A DNA stretch of 64,000 nucleotides from NCBI RefSeq assembly GCF_900580865.1, contig NZ_UTBZ01000155.1, positions 62,001 to 126,000 on the forward strand, given 5' to 3'. Below are positions 33,001-46,092 of this stretch, piece by piece (the first letter of the stretch is position 1; each line of letters begins with the position of its first letter). This DNA comes from Pseudomonas viridiflava (GTDB taxonomy: Bacteria; Pseudomonadota; Gammaproteobacteria; Pseudomonadales; Pseudomonadaceae). Under the pieces are notes generated by a model, which was not told where the DNA came from, searched no databases, and worked only from the letters and a program-made list of their open reading frames with translations. Made by a program: the position numbers and the translations under genes.

Positions 33001-36000
33001 TATGTACCGCACCGGCGACGTCGCCCGCTATCTGGCCGACGGCAACATCGAATACCTGGGCCGCAACGACGACCAGGTGAAAATCCGTGGCTTGCGCATC
33101 GAACTGGGTGAAATCCAGGCACGCCTGACCCAGATCGAGGGGGTGCAGGAAACGGTGGTGCTGGCCCGCGAAGACGTGCCGGGTGACAAGCGTCTGGTCG
33201 CGTACTACACCGGGCAGCAGCTGGACATCGAGACGCTGCGCAGCCATCTGCTGGAGCATCTGCCGGACTACATGGTGCCTGCGGTGTTCGTGCACCTCGA
33301 TACGCTGCCACTGAGCCCGAACGGCAAACTCGATCGCAAGGCATTGCCGGCCCCGGATCTGGCGGCATTGGCTGCACGTGAATACGAGGCACCGGTCGGC
33401 GAAGTGGAAACCCTCCTTGCTGCGCTCTGGGCCGATTTGCTCAACGTGGAGCGGGTAGGGCGTCACGACCACTTTTTTGAGCTGGGCGGGCACTCGCTGA
33501 TGGCGGTGAATCTGCTGGCGAAGATGCGTCGTGCCGGCCTCAGCGCCGACATTCGCGTGCTGTTCAACCAGCCGACACTCGCCGCACTGGCGGCGGCCGT
33601 TGGTGGTGAGCCGCAAGCCGAGGTCCCGGCCAACCGCATTACGCCGGACTGCACGCGTATCACGCCGGAACTGCTGCCACTGCTGACGCTCGATCAAGCG
33701 AGCCTTGACCGCATCGTTGCCAGCATCCCCGGCGGCGCGGCCAATGTGCAGGACATTTACCCGCTGGCGCCGTTGCAGACGGGCATTCTGTTCCATCACC
33801 TGGCGGCCGCGCAGGGCGACCCCTACGTGTTGCAGGCACAGTTTGCGTTCGCTGATAAACAGCGCCTGAACACCTTCACCGAGGCCTTGCAGAAAGTCAT
33901 CCAACGCCACGACATTCTGCGCACCTCGCTGTTCTGGGAAGGCCTTGAAGACCCGGTGCAAGTGGTTTGGCGTCAGGCGTCACTGGCCTGCGAAGGTATT
34001 GCGCTGGAGGACGTGAACGGCGATGCACTGGCGCAGTTGCGCGCTCGTTTCGATGCCGGCCATTACCGCATGGCCGTCAATCAGGCGCCGCTGATGCGCG
34101 TGGTCCACGCGTGGGACGCGGTCAATCAGCGGGTTGTCGCGTTGTTGCTGTTCCATCATCTGGTGATGGACCACGTCGCGCTGGAAGTGCTGCAACAGGA
34201 AATGCAGGCCTTCCTCAGCGGCCAGCCGCAACGTCTCGCCGAGCCGGTGCCATACCGCAATTACGTGGCGCAGACCTTGGCCGGAATGAGCGATCAGCAG
34301 CATGAAAGCTTCTTCCGCGACATGCTCGGTGATGTCGACGAGCCAACCTTGCCGTACGGCCAGGCCCCGGCACAGGACGGGCTGGCTGAGCAGGCGCGGT
34401 TAACCCTCGACCTCGGTCTGAGCCGCGACATCCGCCAGCAAGCGCGGCGCCTGGGTGTCAGCGCCGCGAGCCTGATGCACCTGGCCTGGGCACAGGTGCT
34501 CGGGCAGTTGTCGGGCCACGACGACGTGGTGTTCGGCACGGTATTGCTTGGGCGCTTGCACGGTGGCGAGGGCGCCGAGCGTGCCCTCGGGGTGTTTATC
34601 AATACCTTGCCGCTGCGCATCGATTTGAGCGCGCACAGCGTCAAAGGCGCGGCATTGGCTACCCATCAACGGCTGAGCCAATTGCTCCAGCACGAACACG
34701 CGCAGCTGGCGCGCATCCAGCATTGCAGCGCGATGGCGCCGACCACGCCGCTGTTCAGCACCTTGTTCAACTATCGCCACGGGGCTGCGGCGTCGTCGAG
34801 TTCGGCCGAGGCTGCGGCGGCCTGGCACGGCATGCAATTGCTGGAAGCCGAGGAACACAGCAACTATCGCCTGACCCTTAGCGTCGACGACCTCGGCGAA
34901 GGCTTCAGCCTCAGCGCATTGGCCGGCGCCGGCATCGACGCACGGCGCACCTGCGACTATCTGCAATGTGCCCTGCACGGCCTTGTGCAAGCGCTGGAAC
35001 AGGCACCGCATCAAGGCTTCGAACGCTTGTCGATCCTGCCGGCCGCAGAGCGCGAACAGCTGTTGATCGGCTTTAATGCTAGCCACGCCGATTACCCTCA
35101 GGGGCTGACGATCGGCCAGCGTTTCGAGCAGCAAGTGGCTGAGCGACCGCACGCGCTGGCGGCGATTTTTGCTGGCGCGAGCCTGAGTTACGCCGAACTC
35201 GACCAGCAGGCCAACGCCTTGGCGCATCATCTGATCGAAGCGGGTGTGCGGCCTGATGATCGTGTGGCCATCGTTGCCCGTCGCGGCCTCGATACGCTGG
35301 TCGGGCTGGTGGCGATTCTCAAGGCGGGCGCCGGTTATGTGCCGGTGGACCCGGCGCATCCAGCGGAGCGCCTGAACTATCTACTGGAGGACAGCGCGCC
35401 GGTTGCGGTGTTGACCCAGAGCGAACTGCGCGCACGCCTGCCGGCGCTGCAAGTGCCGGTGATCGACCTTGATCTGCACCAGTGGCCAAACAGCAGAATC
35501 GACACGCCGTCAGTGCCGGCGCTGACGCCGCAACACCTGGCGTATGTGATCTACACCTCCGGCTCCACCGGACAGCCCAAAGGCGTGATGGTCGAGCACC
35601 GCACCCTGAGCAATCTGCTCGACTGGCATTGTGCGGCGTTCGATCTGCGCGCCGGCAGCCACACTTCAAGCCTCGCCGGCTTCGGTTTCGACGCCATGGC
35701 CTGGGAAGTCTGGCCGGCGTTGTGCGTCGGCGCGACCCTGCATCTGGCGCCGGCCCACGATGGTAACGAAGACATCGATGCACTGCTCGACTGGTGGCGC
35801 GCGCAGCCGCTGGATGTGAGCTTCCTGCCGACGCCGGTGGCCGAGTACGCCTTCAGCCAGGAGCAGGCGCATCCAACCCTGAAAACCTTGCTGATCGGTG
35901 GAGATCGTCTGCGCCAGTTCAACCGCAACCAGTCCTTCAAGGTGATCAACAACTACGGCCCGACCGAGGCCACGGTGGTTGCCACGTCCGGGTTGATCGA

Positions 36001-39000
36001 GGCCGGGCAGGTGCTGCACATCGGCAAACCGCTGAGCAATGCCAGTGTTTACCTGCTCGATGAGCAGCAGCGTCCGGTGCCACTGGGGGTGATGGGCGAG
36101 TTATACGTTGGCGGTGCCGGCGTCGCCCGTGGCTATTTGAACCGCCCGCAAATGACCGCCGAGCGCTTTCTGCATGACCCGTTCAGCCGCTTGCCGAACG
36201 CGCGGATGTACCGCACCGGTGACCTTGCGCGCTGGCGCGAGGACGGCACGCTGGAATACCTGGGGCGCAATGACGATCAGGTGAAAATCCGTGGCGTGCG
36301 CATCGAACTTGGCGAAATCGAGACCTGCCTCAATCAGTTGCCGGGGATTCAGGACGCCGTGCTGCTGGCCCGTGAAGATCAGCCCGGCCAGCCGCGACTG
36401 GTGGCGTATTTCACCGAAGCCGCGCAAGGCGACGCGCTGAACGTCGGCGACTTGCGTGCGCATCTGCTGGGGCAACTGCCGGAGTACATGGTGCCGGCCG
36501 CTTTTGTCCGGCTTGACGCTTTACCGCTGACGGCCAACGGCAAAGTCGACCGCAAGGCGTTGCCGAAACCGAATCTGGCCGCGTTGTTCACCCGCGACTA
36601 CGCCGCGCCGCAGGGCGAGACCGAAACCATCCTGGCGCAGATCTGGGCCGAGGTGCTGCAGGTCGAACGGGTAGGGCGCCATGATCATTTCTTCGAACTC
36701 GGCGGGCATTCGTTGCTGGCCATGCGCATGGTCGCGCAGGTCCGGCAACGGTTGGGTCTGGAGTTGGCGTTGGCTGATCTGTTTGCCAATGCCGAACTGG
36801 CGGCGGTCGCTGAGTGCCTGGCGGGTGCCGAGCGCAGCACCCAGCCGTCGATTGTGCCGGTAACGCGTGACGGCACCTTGTCCTTCGCCCAGCAACGCCT
36901 GTGGTTCCTCGCGCAAATGGCGGGCGGCAATTCGGCGTACAACATCCCCATCGCCCTGCGCTTGCGCGGTCGACTCGACATCGATGCGCTGCAAGCGGCG
37001 CTGGCGCGCATCGTGACCCGCCACGAAACCCTGCGCAGCCGCTTTATCAGTCGCGATGACACTGCGCAGGTGACGATTGCGCCGGTCGACAGCGGTCTAC
37101 TGCTGCGTGTGGAAGATTTGCGCCAGCAGCCTCAGGCCGAGGACACCTTGCACAGGTTGATGGCGAAGGAGGCCTCGACGGCGTTTGATCTGCAGCACGA
37201 TTCGCTGATTCGTGGACAGTTGCTGCGTCTGGCCGACGAGCACCATGTGCTGTTGCTGACCGTGCACCACATCGTCGCTGACGGTTGGTCGATGGGCGTG
37301 CTGACCCGCGAGTTGATGGCGTTGTATCAGGCATTCACCCGGGGTCAGCCCGATCCGCTGCCAGCGCTGACGCTGCAATACGGCGACTATGCGGTGTGGC
37401 AACGACGCTGGCTCAGCGGTGACGTGCTGCAACGGCAAAGTGATTACTGGCAACAAACCCTCGACGGTGCTCCGGCGCTGTTGACGCTGCCCACCGATCG
37501 TCCGCGTCCGGCGCATCAGGATTATGCCGGCAGCAATCTCGAAGTGGCGCTGGACCAAAATCTGAGCGCCGCACTCAAAGCCCTGAGCCAGCGGCATGGC
37601 GTGACCCTGTTCATGACCCTGACGAGTGCCTGGGCACTGCTGATGAGTCGTCTGTCCGGGCAGGCCGATGTGGTGATCGGTTCGCCGGTGGCCAACCGCA
37701 GCCGCACTGAAATCGAAGGCTTGATCGGCATGTTCGTCAACACCCTGGCGCTGCGTATCGATACCTCGGGCGAGCCGAGTGTCGAAGCGCTGCTGGCACG
37801 GGTCAAGGCGCGGACACTGGAGGCTCAGGCGCATCAGGACTTGCCGTTCGAGCAGGTGGTGGAAATCACCCGACCGTCGCGCAGCCTGGCGCACAGTCCG
37901 CTGTTCCAGACCACGCTGAGCTGGGACAGTCACATTGGGCCGCAACTGGCGCTGGGCGAGCTGACACTGGAAGCTGTAGCCGGCGCCGACGAGATCGCCA
38001 AGTTCGACCTGACGCTGACTCTGGGCGAGGTCAATGGCGTGATTCGCGGCTCGCTGAACTACGCCACGGCGCTGTTCGACGAATCGACGATCCGCCGCTT
38101 TGTCGGTTATTTCCAGCGGCTGCTGCAAGCGATGGTCGGCAATGATCACGCGGTACTCGAACACGTGCCGTTACTGGCGGCGGATGAGCGTGAGCGCTTG
38201 CTCGTCGAGTTCAACGCCACCGCGCGCGATTACCCGCAGACCCTGACGGTGCACGGGATTTTCCAGCAACAAGCGGCGGCGCATCCAAAGGCTGTGGCGG
38301 CGGTGCATGGCGCGCAATCGCTGAGTTATTTCGAACTGAACGCGCAGGCCAATCGCCTGGCTCATCACCTGATCGGCCAAGGCGTGCAACCGGGTGATCA
38401 CGTGGCGATCCTGCTGCCACGCTCGCTGGAACTGCTGGTGGCGCAACTGGCGATTGCCAAGTGCGCGGCGGCCTATGTGCCGCTGGATATCCATGCACCG
38501 AGCGAACGTCAGGCGTTCATGGTCGAGGACTGTCGGGCGGCCGCGCTGCTGACCCTGAGCGGCGAAGTCATCGATTACGCCGCGCCGCGTATCGATCTGG
38601 ACAGGCTGAAACTCAGTGATCAACCCACGCATAACCCTAACCTGGTGCAGTCTTCCGAGTCGCTGGCGTACATCATGTACACCTCCGGCTCCACCGGCAC
38701 GCCGAAGGGGGTGATGGTGCCGCATCGTGGCATCGGCCGTTTGGTGCTCAATAGCGGTTACGCCGATTTCAATGCGCAGGATCGCGTGGTGTTCGCCTCG
38801 AACCCGGCGTTCGATGCCAGCACCATGGACATCTGGGGGCCGCTGCTCAACGGTGGTCGCGTGGTGATCATCGACCATCAGACCCTGCTGGATCCACAGG
38901 CCTTCGGTCGTGAGTTGAGCGCCAGTGGCGCGACGATCCTGTTCGTCACCACGGCGTTGTTCAACCAGTACGTGCAATTGATCCCGCAAGCCCTCAAAGG

Positions 39001-42000
39001 CCTGCGCATTCTGCTCTGTGGTGGCGAGCGCGGTGATCCGGCGGCGTTCCGCACGCTGCTGGCCGAAGCGCCGCAACTGCGCATCGTGCATTGCTACGGA
39101 CCGACCGAAACCACCACCTACGCCACGACGTTCGAAGTGCGGGAAGTGGCGGAAAATGCCGAGAGCGTGCCGATCGGTGGACCGATTTCCAACACTCAGG
39201 TCTATGTGCTCGATGCTCGGCAGCAACTGGTGCCGATGGGCGTGACCGGTGAGCTGTATATCGGCGGGCAGGGCGTGGCGCTGGGTTATCTGAACCGAGC
39301 CGATCTGACCGCCGAGAAATTCCTCCGCGATCCGTTCAGCGATAAACCCGGCACGTTGCTGTATCGCACCGGCGACCTCGCGCGCTGGCTGGCGCCGGGG
39401 CAACTCGATTGCGTCGGGCGCAACGACGATCAGGTAAAAATCCGTGGTTTCCGCATCGAACTGGGTGAGATCGAAAACCGCTTGCTGAACTGCGCGGGGA
39501 TCAAGGAAACCGTGGTGCTGGCGCGCCGCGACGCTCAGGACGCCACGCGTCTGGTCGCCTATTTCACCGCGCACGAGGGACAACTCGACAGCGTTGAGCT
39601 GCACGCCGAACTGTCGGCGCGCTTGCCGGAGTACATGCTGCCGACGGCCTGGGTGCAACTGGAGGCGTTGCCGCTGAACAACAACGGCAAGATCGACCGC
39701 AAGGCACTGCCGGCACCGACCCCGGCCGCCATGCTCAGCCGGGCCTATGTGGCGCCGGTCACGGCGCTGGAGGAAAACCTGGCGCGCATCTGGGCCGGGT
39801 TGTTGCAGGTCGAGCAGGTGGGACGACACGACAATTTCTTTGAGCTAGGCGGGCATTCGTTGCTGGCGATGCGCATGCTGTCGCAGGTTCGCCAACAGCT
39901 GGATGTGGAGCTGACCTTGGCCGAGCTGTTCGCCAACCCGGAACTGGCGGCCGTGGCACAGGTGTTGAGCCGCGCCGCACGCAGCACTTTGCCGGAGATT
40001 GTGCCGGCAGCGCGTGAGCAAGCGTTGCCGCTGTCGTTTGCGCAACAGCGCCTGTGGTTCCTCGCGCAAATGGACGGTGGCAACACGGCGTACAACATTC
40101 CGCTGGGCCTGCGTCTGCGCGGGCGGCTGGATGAAGACGCGCTGCAACGGGCAATGGCGCGTATTGTCGAACGCCACGAAACCCTGCGCAGCCGCTTCAC
40201 CCAGGTCGACGATCAAGCGCAGGTGCTGATCGTGCCGTCGGAGGCCGCTCTGTTGCTGCAGGTTGAAGATTTGCGCCAGCACCCGCAGGCCGATAATGCC
40301 TTGCGTGGGCTGATCGAGGAGCAAGCCAGCGCACCGTTCAATCTTGCCCGCGATTCGCTGATTCGCGGGCGACTGGTGCGTCTGGCCGACGATCACCATG
40401 TGCTGTTGCTGACGCTGCACCACATCATCTCCGATGGCTGGTCGATGGGCGTGCTGACCCGTGAGCTGGCGGCGCTGTATCAAGCTTTCAGCCATGACCA
40501 GCAAGACCCGTTGCCAGCGCTGGCGCTGCAGTACAGCGATTACGCGGTGTGGCAACGCCGTTGGCTCAGTGGCGAGGTGCTGCAACGGCAGAGCGATTAC
40601 TGGCAGCAGACACTGGCCGGTGCACCGGCGTTGCTGACGCTGCCGACCGATCGTCCGCGTCCGGCGCAACAGGACTTTGCCGGCAGCCATATCGACGTAG
40701 TGCTGGGCGCGCCGCTGAGTCGCGGACTGAAAGCGCTGTGCCAACGTCGCGCAGTGACGCCGTACATGGTGATCCTCAGTGCCTGGGCGATGTTGCTCAG
40801 TCGCTTGTCCGGGCAGACCGACGTGGTCATCGGCTCGCCGGTGGCCAACCGCACTCGCGCCGAGGTCGAAGGCTTGATCGGCATGTTCGTCAACACCCTG
40901 GCCCTGCGCATCGACACGTCTGGCGGGCTGAGCGGCGAAGCGTTGCTGGCACGGGTCAAGGCGCAAACCATGGCGGCGCAGGCGCATCAGGATCTTCCGT
41001 TCGAACACGTGGTGGACATCAGCAAACCGCTGCGCAGTCTGGCCCACAGTGCGCTGTTCCAGACTCTGCTGAGCTGGGACAACAATGACGGCCCGAGCCT
41101 GCAACTCGGCGACCTGACGCTGGAAGGCGTGCCGGGGGAAAGCCACTTTGTGAAGTTCGACCTGTCGTTGAGTCTGGGCGATAGCGCCGATAGCGCCGAT
41201 GGCGTTCGCGGCTCGCTGCGTTATGCCACGGCGTTGTTCGATGAATCGACGGTGCGGCGTTTTGTCGGTTACTTCCAGCGCTTGCTCGCTGCGCTGGTGA
41301 GCGATGAACAAACGCTGCTGGAGCAGGTGCCGTTGCTGGCGCAGGACGAACGTCAGCGCCTGTTGCACGACTTCAACGCGAGCGAAGTCGATTGCCCGCT
41401 GGAACAGCCGTTGCACTGCTTGTTTGAAGCACAGGTACGGGCTAAACCCGAGGCCATCGCCGTGCAGTCCGAATCCGGGTGCCTCACCTATCGCGAACTC
41501 AATGCACGGGCCAATCAACTGGCTCATCACTTGCGCGAACAGGGCGTGCAGCCGGATTCACGCGTGGCGATCTGCGTCGAGCGCGGGCTGGATCTGGTGG
41601 TTGGTCTGCTCGGCATTCTGAAGGCCGGCGGGGCCTATGTGCCGCTGGATCCGGGATATCCGGCGGAACGTCTGGCCTACATGCTCAAGGACAGCGCGCC
41701 GGTCGCGGTGCTGGTGCAAGCGGCGACGTGTTCGCTGTTCGATGCGCCTGCATCAACGTTGATCGACCTCGATCAAGGTCACTGGCAACAGCTGCCCGAT
41801 CATGATCCGCAGGTGCCCGGCCTGAGCGCCGCGAACCTGGCCTACATGATCTACACCTCCGGCTCCACCGGCCTGCCGAAAGGCGTGATGATCGAGCATC
41901 GCAGCGCCTGCAACATGGTGCATTGGGGCTCGCAGATCAGTGCGCCAACCGAGCATGGTGCGTTGCTGCAAAAGGCCCCGTTCAGCTTCGACAGTTCGGT

Positions 42001-44875
42001 GTGGGAGATTTTCTGGCCGCTGTGTTCCGGCCTGCGTCTGGTGCTGGCACGGCCCGATGGCAACCGCGATTCGGCTTATGTGGTGCAGGCGATTCGCGAG
42101 CAGCAAGTGACTGTCGTCAAGTTCGTGCCGGCGCTGCTCCAGGATTTCATTGAGCAGGCCGACGTCAGCCAGTGCACCAGCCTCACTGATGTGCTCAACG
42201 GTGGTGGCGAACTCAGCGCGGCGCTGGCGCGGCAGGTGCGCGATCGCTTGCCGTGGGTGCGGTTGCACAACGTTTACGGCCCGACCGAAACCACGGTCGA
42301 CAGCACCGGCTGGACCCTTGAACCGGATCAGACGGCGCCGCACAGCGTGGTGCCGATCGGCAAGGCGCTGAGCAACACGCGTTTGTACGTGCTCGATGCC
42401 TACGATCAACCGGTGCCGCAGGGTGTCAGCGGCCAGTTGCACATTGGCGGTGTGGGTGTGGCGCGCGGTTATCACCGATTGCCGCAGATGCAGGCTGAGC
42501 GTTTCATCGACAGCCCGTTCGTGGCCGGTGATCGGCTGTACCGCACCGGCGACCTGGCGCGCTACAACAACGAGGGTGATCTGGAGTTCCTCGGACGTAA
42601 CGACTTCCAGATCAAGCTGCGTGGCTTGCGTCTGGAACCGGGCGAAATCGAAGCGCGGCTGATCGAACATCCGGCGATCCGCGAAGCAGTGGTAATGGTG
42701 CGCGACGAGCGTCTGGTCGCCTGGTACACCCTGCGCGCCGGGGTGCAGGCGCCAGGCCTGGACGTCTTGCGCGCTCATGTGCTGGAGCGTTTGCCGGAAT
42801 ACATGGTGCCCGGCGCCTATGTGCTACTCGACGCTTTGCCGCTGACCCCCAACGACAAGGTCGATCGCAAGGCATTGCCGGAGCCGGGCGCAGACGCAGT
42901 GATCAACCGTCCTTATGCTGCGCCGCAAGGCGCGGTGGAAACCGCGATGGCGCGGATCTGGGCGGACGTGCTCGGCGTCGAGCAGGTCGGTCGTCACGAC
43001 AACTTCTTCGAATTGGGTGGGCATTCGTTGCTCGCGGTGCGGCTGGTCAATCTGCTGCAACGCGGCGGATTGCAAGTGTCGCTGGCCGAATTGTTCCAGC
43101 ACCCGAGCATCGAGTCGGCGGCAGCGTTGCTCGCACAGGACGAAATGGCCGGGCAACCGGAGGGGCTGGTCGTAGTACGTGCCGGGGATATCGGTACGCC
43201 GCTGTTCCTGGTGCATGAATTCAGTGGCCGCGACGTGTATTTCCCGACGCTGGCGCAGCACATTGGCGGCGAGTTTGCGATTTATGGCCTGCCCGGCGTG
43301 CCGTTTGGTCAGCCACAGCTACGCACAATCGAATGCATGGCCACGCGGATGGCCGGGATCATCCGATCGGTGCAGCCACACGGGCCGTATCGTCTGGCGG
43401 GGTGGTCGTTCGGCGGCGTGCTGGCCCATGAAGTTGCCCAGCAATTGCTGGGTCAGGACCAGCCGGTTGACTTCATCGGCATGCTCGACAGCTACGCGCC
43501 CAACTCGCTGGCCCAGGACAAGGCGATGTGGAGCGGCAAGGATCTCGACAAGCGCCAGCTGCTCGGGCATTGCCGGGGGCGTGCGCTGATGCTCGGTGCC
43601 GATGGCGCCGCCGCGTTGGCGTCGGTCGAGGCTCTGGAAGCCGAGATGGAGCAGTTGGATTTCCACGCGTTGTTCCAGCGTTGCCAGTTGCAGCAACTGA
43701 CCGATCCGGAACTGGCCACGGTCAGCGCGGCCGATGCCTGGCATTACTTCGATCGCGAGGCGGCGCATCGCCTGGCCTTGGCGCATTACCGGGTCAGCCC
43801 GGCGAGCCAGACGATTCATCTGTTCCGCGCGCAGGCGCTGATGGACGGGCAGTCTGTGCCAAGTCCGACACGCGGTTGGGAGGAGCGCTTCGACAGTCGT
43901 CTGTTGCAGTGCATCGATATCCCCGGGGATCACCGCAGCATGATGAAAAATCCGCATATCAAGGCGTTGGGGCGGGCGATCACTCAGGCACTTGAGGCGG
44001 TAGTCGCGCCTGCCACTGTGGTGTATCAGCCGCTGCTGACGATCCAGAGCGGACACGTCGGACATGCGCCGATTTTCTGCGTGCCCGGGGCGGGTGACAG
44101 TGTCACCGGGTTCATTCATCTGACCGAAGCGATTGGCCCCGAGTGGCCGATCATCGGCCTGCAACCGCGCGGGCTGGACGGCAACAGTGTGCCGCACAGT
44201 CAGGTTGAAGCCGCTGCTGCGTTCTACCTGCAAGCCATCGCGCAGGTTTACCCGCAAGACCCGGTGCACCTGATCGGACATTCCTTTGGCGGTTGGGTGG
44301 CGCATGCCATGGCGGCGCAGTTGCAAGCGGCCGGGCGCGAGGTGGCTTCGCTGACGTTGATCGACAGCGAAGCGCCGGGCGGCAACGGCACAGCAGGCAA
44401 ACCGTACACCGGCACGGCGGCACTGGAACGCTTGATCGACACCCTGCAACTGTCCAGTGGCAAGTCGCTGGAAATCGATCCGCAGGTTTTTGCCGACGCT
44501 GATGACGCTACGCAAATGCGCTTGCTGCATGCCGGGATGGTGCGCGCCGGCGTGCTGTCGGAGCGCGCCGCGGCGGATGCGATGCATGGCCCGGTCCGCA
44601 CCTTCGCCACAGCCTTGCGCACGGTCTATCAACCGCAACTGGCCTACACCGGGCCGGTGCGGCTGGCGCTGGTCGATGACCCGACGCTGGATGCCTGGGG
44701 CAATCAGCGCGAGCAAGCGGCGATGGTCGAAGGCTGGCAGCGCCAAGTTGCGGATCTGGCGGTGTGGTACGGGCCGGGCAACCACTTCACGATTCTCAAG
44801 GCGCCCAACGTCTTCAGTCTCGCGGCGTGGTGGCATGACGGCCTGAAAGTGCCGGCCGGGCAAGTGGTTTCCTGA
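27038..44875 (+). CDS. Lipopeptide NRPS, terminal enzyme (modules 7-11: Leu, Ser, Leu, Ile/Val, Asp/Glu) with tandem thioesterases
   Basis: The 5945-residue enzyme has docking-(C-A-T)x5-TE-TE. GTG start 27038 overlaps the previous stop (GTGA) with GGAG upstream. It opens with a TubC-like docking domain (MNVLELLATLKTKDIQLAV). C domains: module 7 dual (ILYHHVSGGEGD), 8 LCL (HHIISDGWS near 1287), 9 dual (ILFHHLAAAQGD), 10 LCL (HHIVADGWS near 3411), 11 LCL (HHIISDGWS near 4462). A codes: 7 and 9 D-A-W-F-L-G-N-V-V (Leu); 8 D-V-W-H-M-S-L-V-D (Ser); 10 D-A-M-F-L-G-C-T-Y (Ile/Val-like); 11 D-S-W-K-L-G-V-V-D (acidic, as module 2). The first TE has GWSFGG (Ser5457) and the second GHSFGG (Ser5749). Tandem TEs are typical of Pseudomonas cyclic lipopeptides; they release and cyclize the peptide. 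Module 11 has LEPGEIE instead of LELGEIE in motif A8. Confidence 0.95.
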
Positions 44876-44895
44876 TTGTTGTTTATCTACCAGAG

Positions 44896-44912
44896 CCCGG
44901 CCGCTGGCCGGG
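44896..44912 (+). other. GC-rich hairpin between NRPS and macA
   Basis: CCCGGCC-GCT-GGCCGGG forms a perfect 7-bp stem in the 66-bp gap between the last NRPS gene and macA. No T-run follows, so it is not a convincing intrinsic terminator. It may attenuate or mark an mRNA processing point between the biosynthetic and export genes. Confidence 0.4.
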
Positions 44913-44941
44913 TTCACCCCTGAACGGACTTGTGGTCATTT

Positions 44942-46090
44942 ATGGAAAAGTCGAAGTTGCGCAAAGTCGGTATGGGTCTGGCGTTGGTGGCAGTGGCGGG
45001 ATTGGCGTTCTACGCGGTGCAGGCACCGGCCGAGGCGCCGCAATACCTGACCGCGCCGGTGGAACGCAGTGACATTGAAAACGCGGTGCTGGCCACCGGG
45101 TTGCTTGAAGGCATCAAACAAGTGGACGTCGGCGCGCAAGTGTCAGGACAATTGAAGTCGCTCAAGGTCAAGGTCGGCGACAAGGTGAAGAAGGGCCAGT
45201 GGCTGGCGGAAATCGATCCGCTGGTATTGCAGAACACCCTGCGCCAGGCTCAGGTCGATGAGGAGAACCTGCAAGCGCAGAAGCGCGCCACGCAAGCCCA
45301 GCTCAGGCAGACCAAGGCAATTTATGAGCGCTACAAGAATTTGCAGGACGACGCCTCGATCTCGCGTCAGGATTTCGAAAGCGCAGAGTCGAACTATCAG
45401 GTGCAGCAGGCCAACCTGATGTCGCTGGATGCGCAGATCAAAAGTGCGCATATCCAGATCGACACGGCCAAGGTCAATCTGGCGTATACGCGCATCGTTG
45501 CGCCGATCGATGGCGACGTGGTCGGCGTGGTCACTCAAGAAGGGCAAACGGTGATCGCCAGCCAACTGGCGCCGGTCCTGCTGAAACTGGCGGACCTGGA
45601 CACCATGACGGTCAAGGCGCAGGTCTCTGAAGCGGATGTGATTCATATCGCGCCGGGGCAGGAGGTGTATTTCACTATTCTTGGCGAGGACAAACGCTAC
45701 TACGCGAAACTGCGCGGCACGGACCCGGCGCCACAGAACTTTCTTGAAACACCGCCCGCCGGTACACCGAAGCAAAGCAGCGCGGTGTTCTACAACGCCT
45801 TGTTCGAAGTGCCCAATCCCGATCATCGCTTGCGCATCTCGATGACCGCACAAGTACGCATCGTCCTCGACACTGCCAAATCGGTGCTCACCGTGCCGGT
45901 GGCGGCGCTTGGCCCACGCAATGCCGACGGCAGTTTTCCGGTACGCGTGCTCGACGCCAAGGGCCACGCGCAGTCGCGCAACGTGCAGACCGGGATCAAC
46001 AACAACGTCAAAGTGCAGATCAATGATGGCTTGGCGGAAGGCGATCGCGTGGTGATCGGTGATCCGCTGACGAATGTGGCGGGGGCCTGA
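44942..46090 (+). CDS. macA: MacA-like periplasmic adaptor (membrane fusion protein)
   Basis: The protein links the inner-membrane ABC transporter MacB to an outer-membrane channel. The 382-residue product has an N-terminal membrane anchor (KVGMGLALVAVAGLAFYAVQ), a lipoyl half-motif (VDVGAQVSGQLKSLKVKVGDKVKKGQWLAEIDP), a long alpha-hairpin (LQNTLRQAQVDEENLQAQ..., DFESAESNYQVQQANLMS), the second lipoyl half (ARTRIVAPIDGDVVGVVTQEGQTV-like at about 185-210) and a C-terminal beta-barrel/MP domain. ATG 44942 is preferred to the TTG four codons earlier. It is the third-to-last gene of the cluster on the plus strand, 66 bp after the NRPS and 2 bp before macB. Homologues beside lipopeptide NRPS genes (arfD type) take part in lipopeptide secretion. 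Confidence 0.93.
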   Translation: MEKSKLRKVGMGLALVAVAGLAFYAVQAPAEAPQYLTAPVERSDIENAVLATGLLEGIKQVDVGAQVSGQLKSLKVKVGDKVKKGQWLAEIDPLVLQNTLRQAQVDEENLQAQKRATQAQLRQTKAIYERYKNLQDDASISRQDFESAESNYQVQQANLMSLDAQIKSAHIQIDTAKVNLAYTRIVAPIDGDVVGVVTQEGQTVIASQLAPVLLKLADLDTMTVKAQVSEADVIHIAPGQEVYFTILGEDKRYYAKLRGTDPAPQNFLETPPAGTPKQSSAVFYNALFEVPNPDHRLRISMTAQVRIVLDTAKSVLTVPVAALGPRNADGSFPVRVLDAKGHAQSRNVQTGINNNVKVQINDGLAEGDRVVIGDPLTNVAGA

Positions 46091-46092
46091 GC

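Noticed and set aside
44896-44912. Intrinsic terminator after the last NRPS gene
   Set aside because: A perfect stem but no T-run, and macA-macB follow closely in the same direction, so it was kept only as a hairpin.
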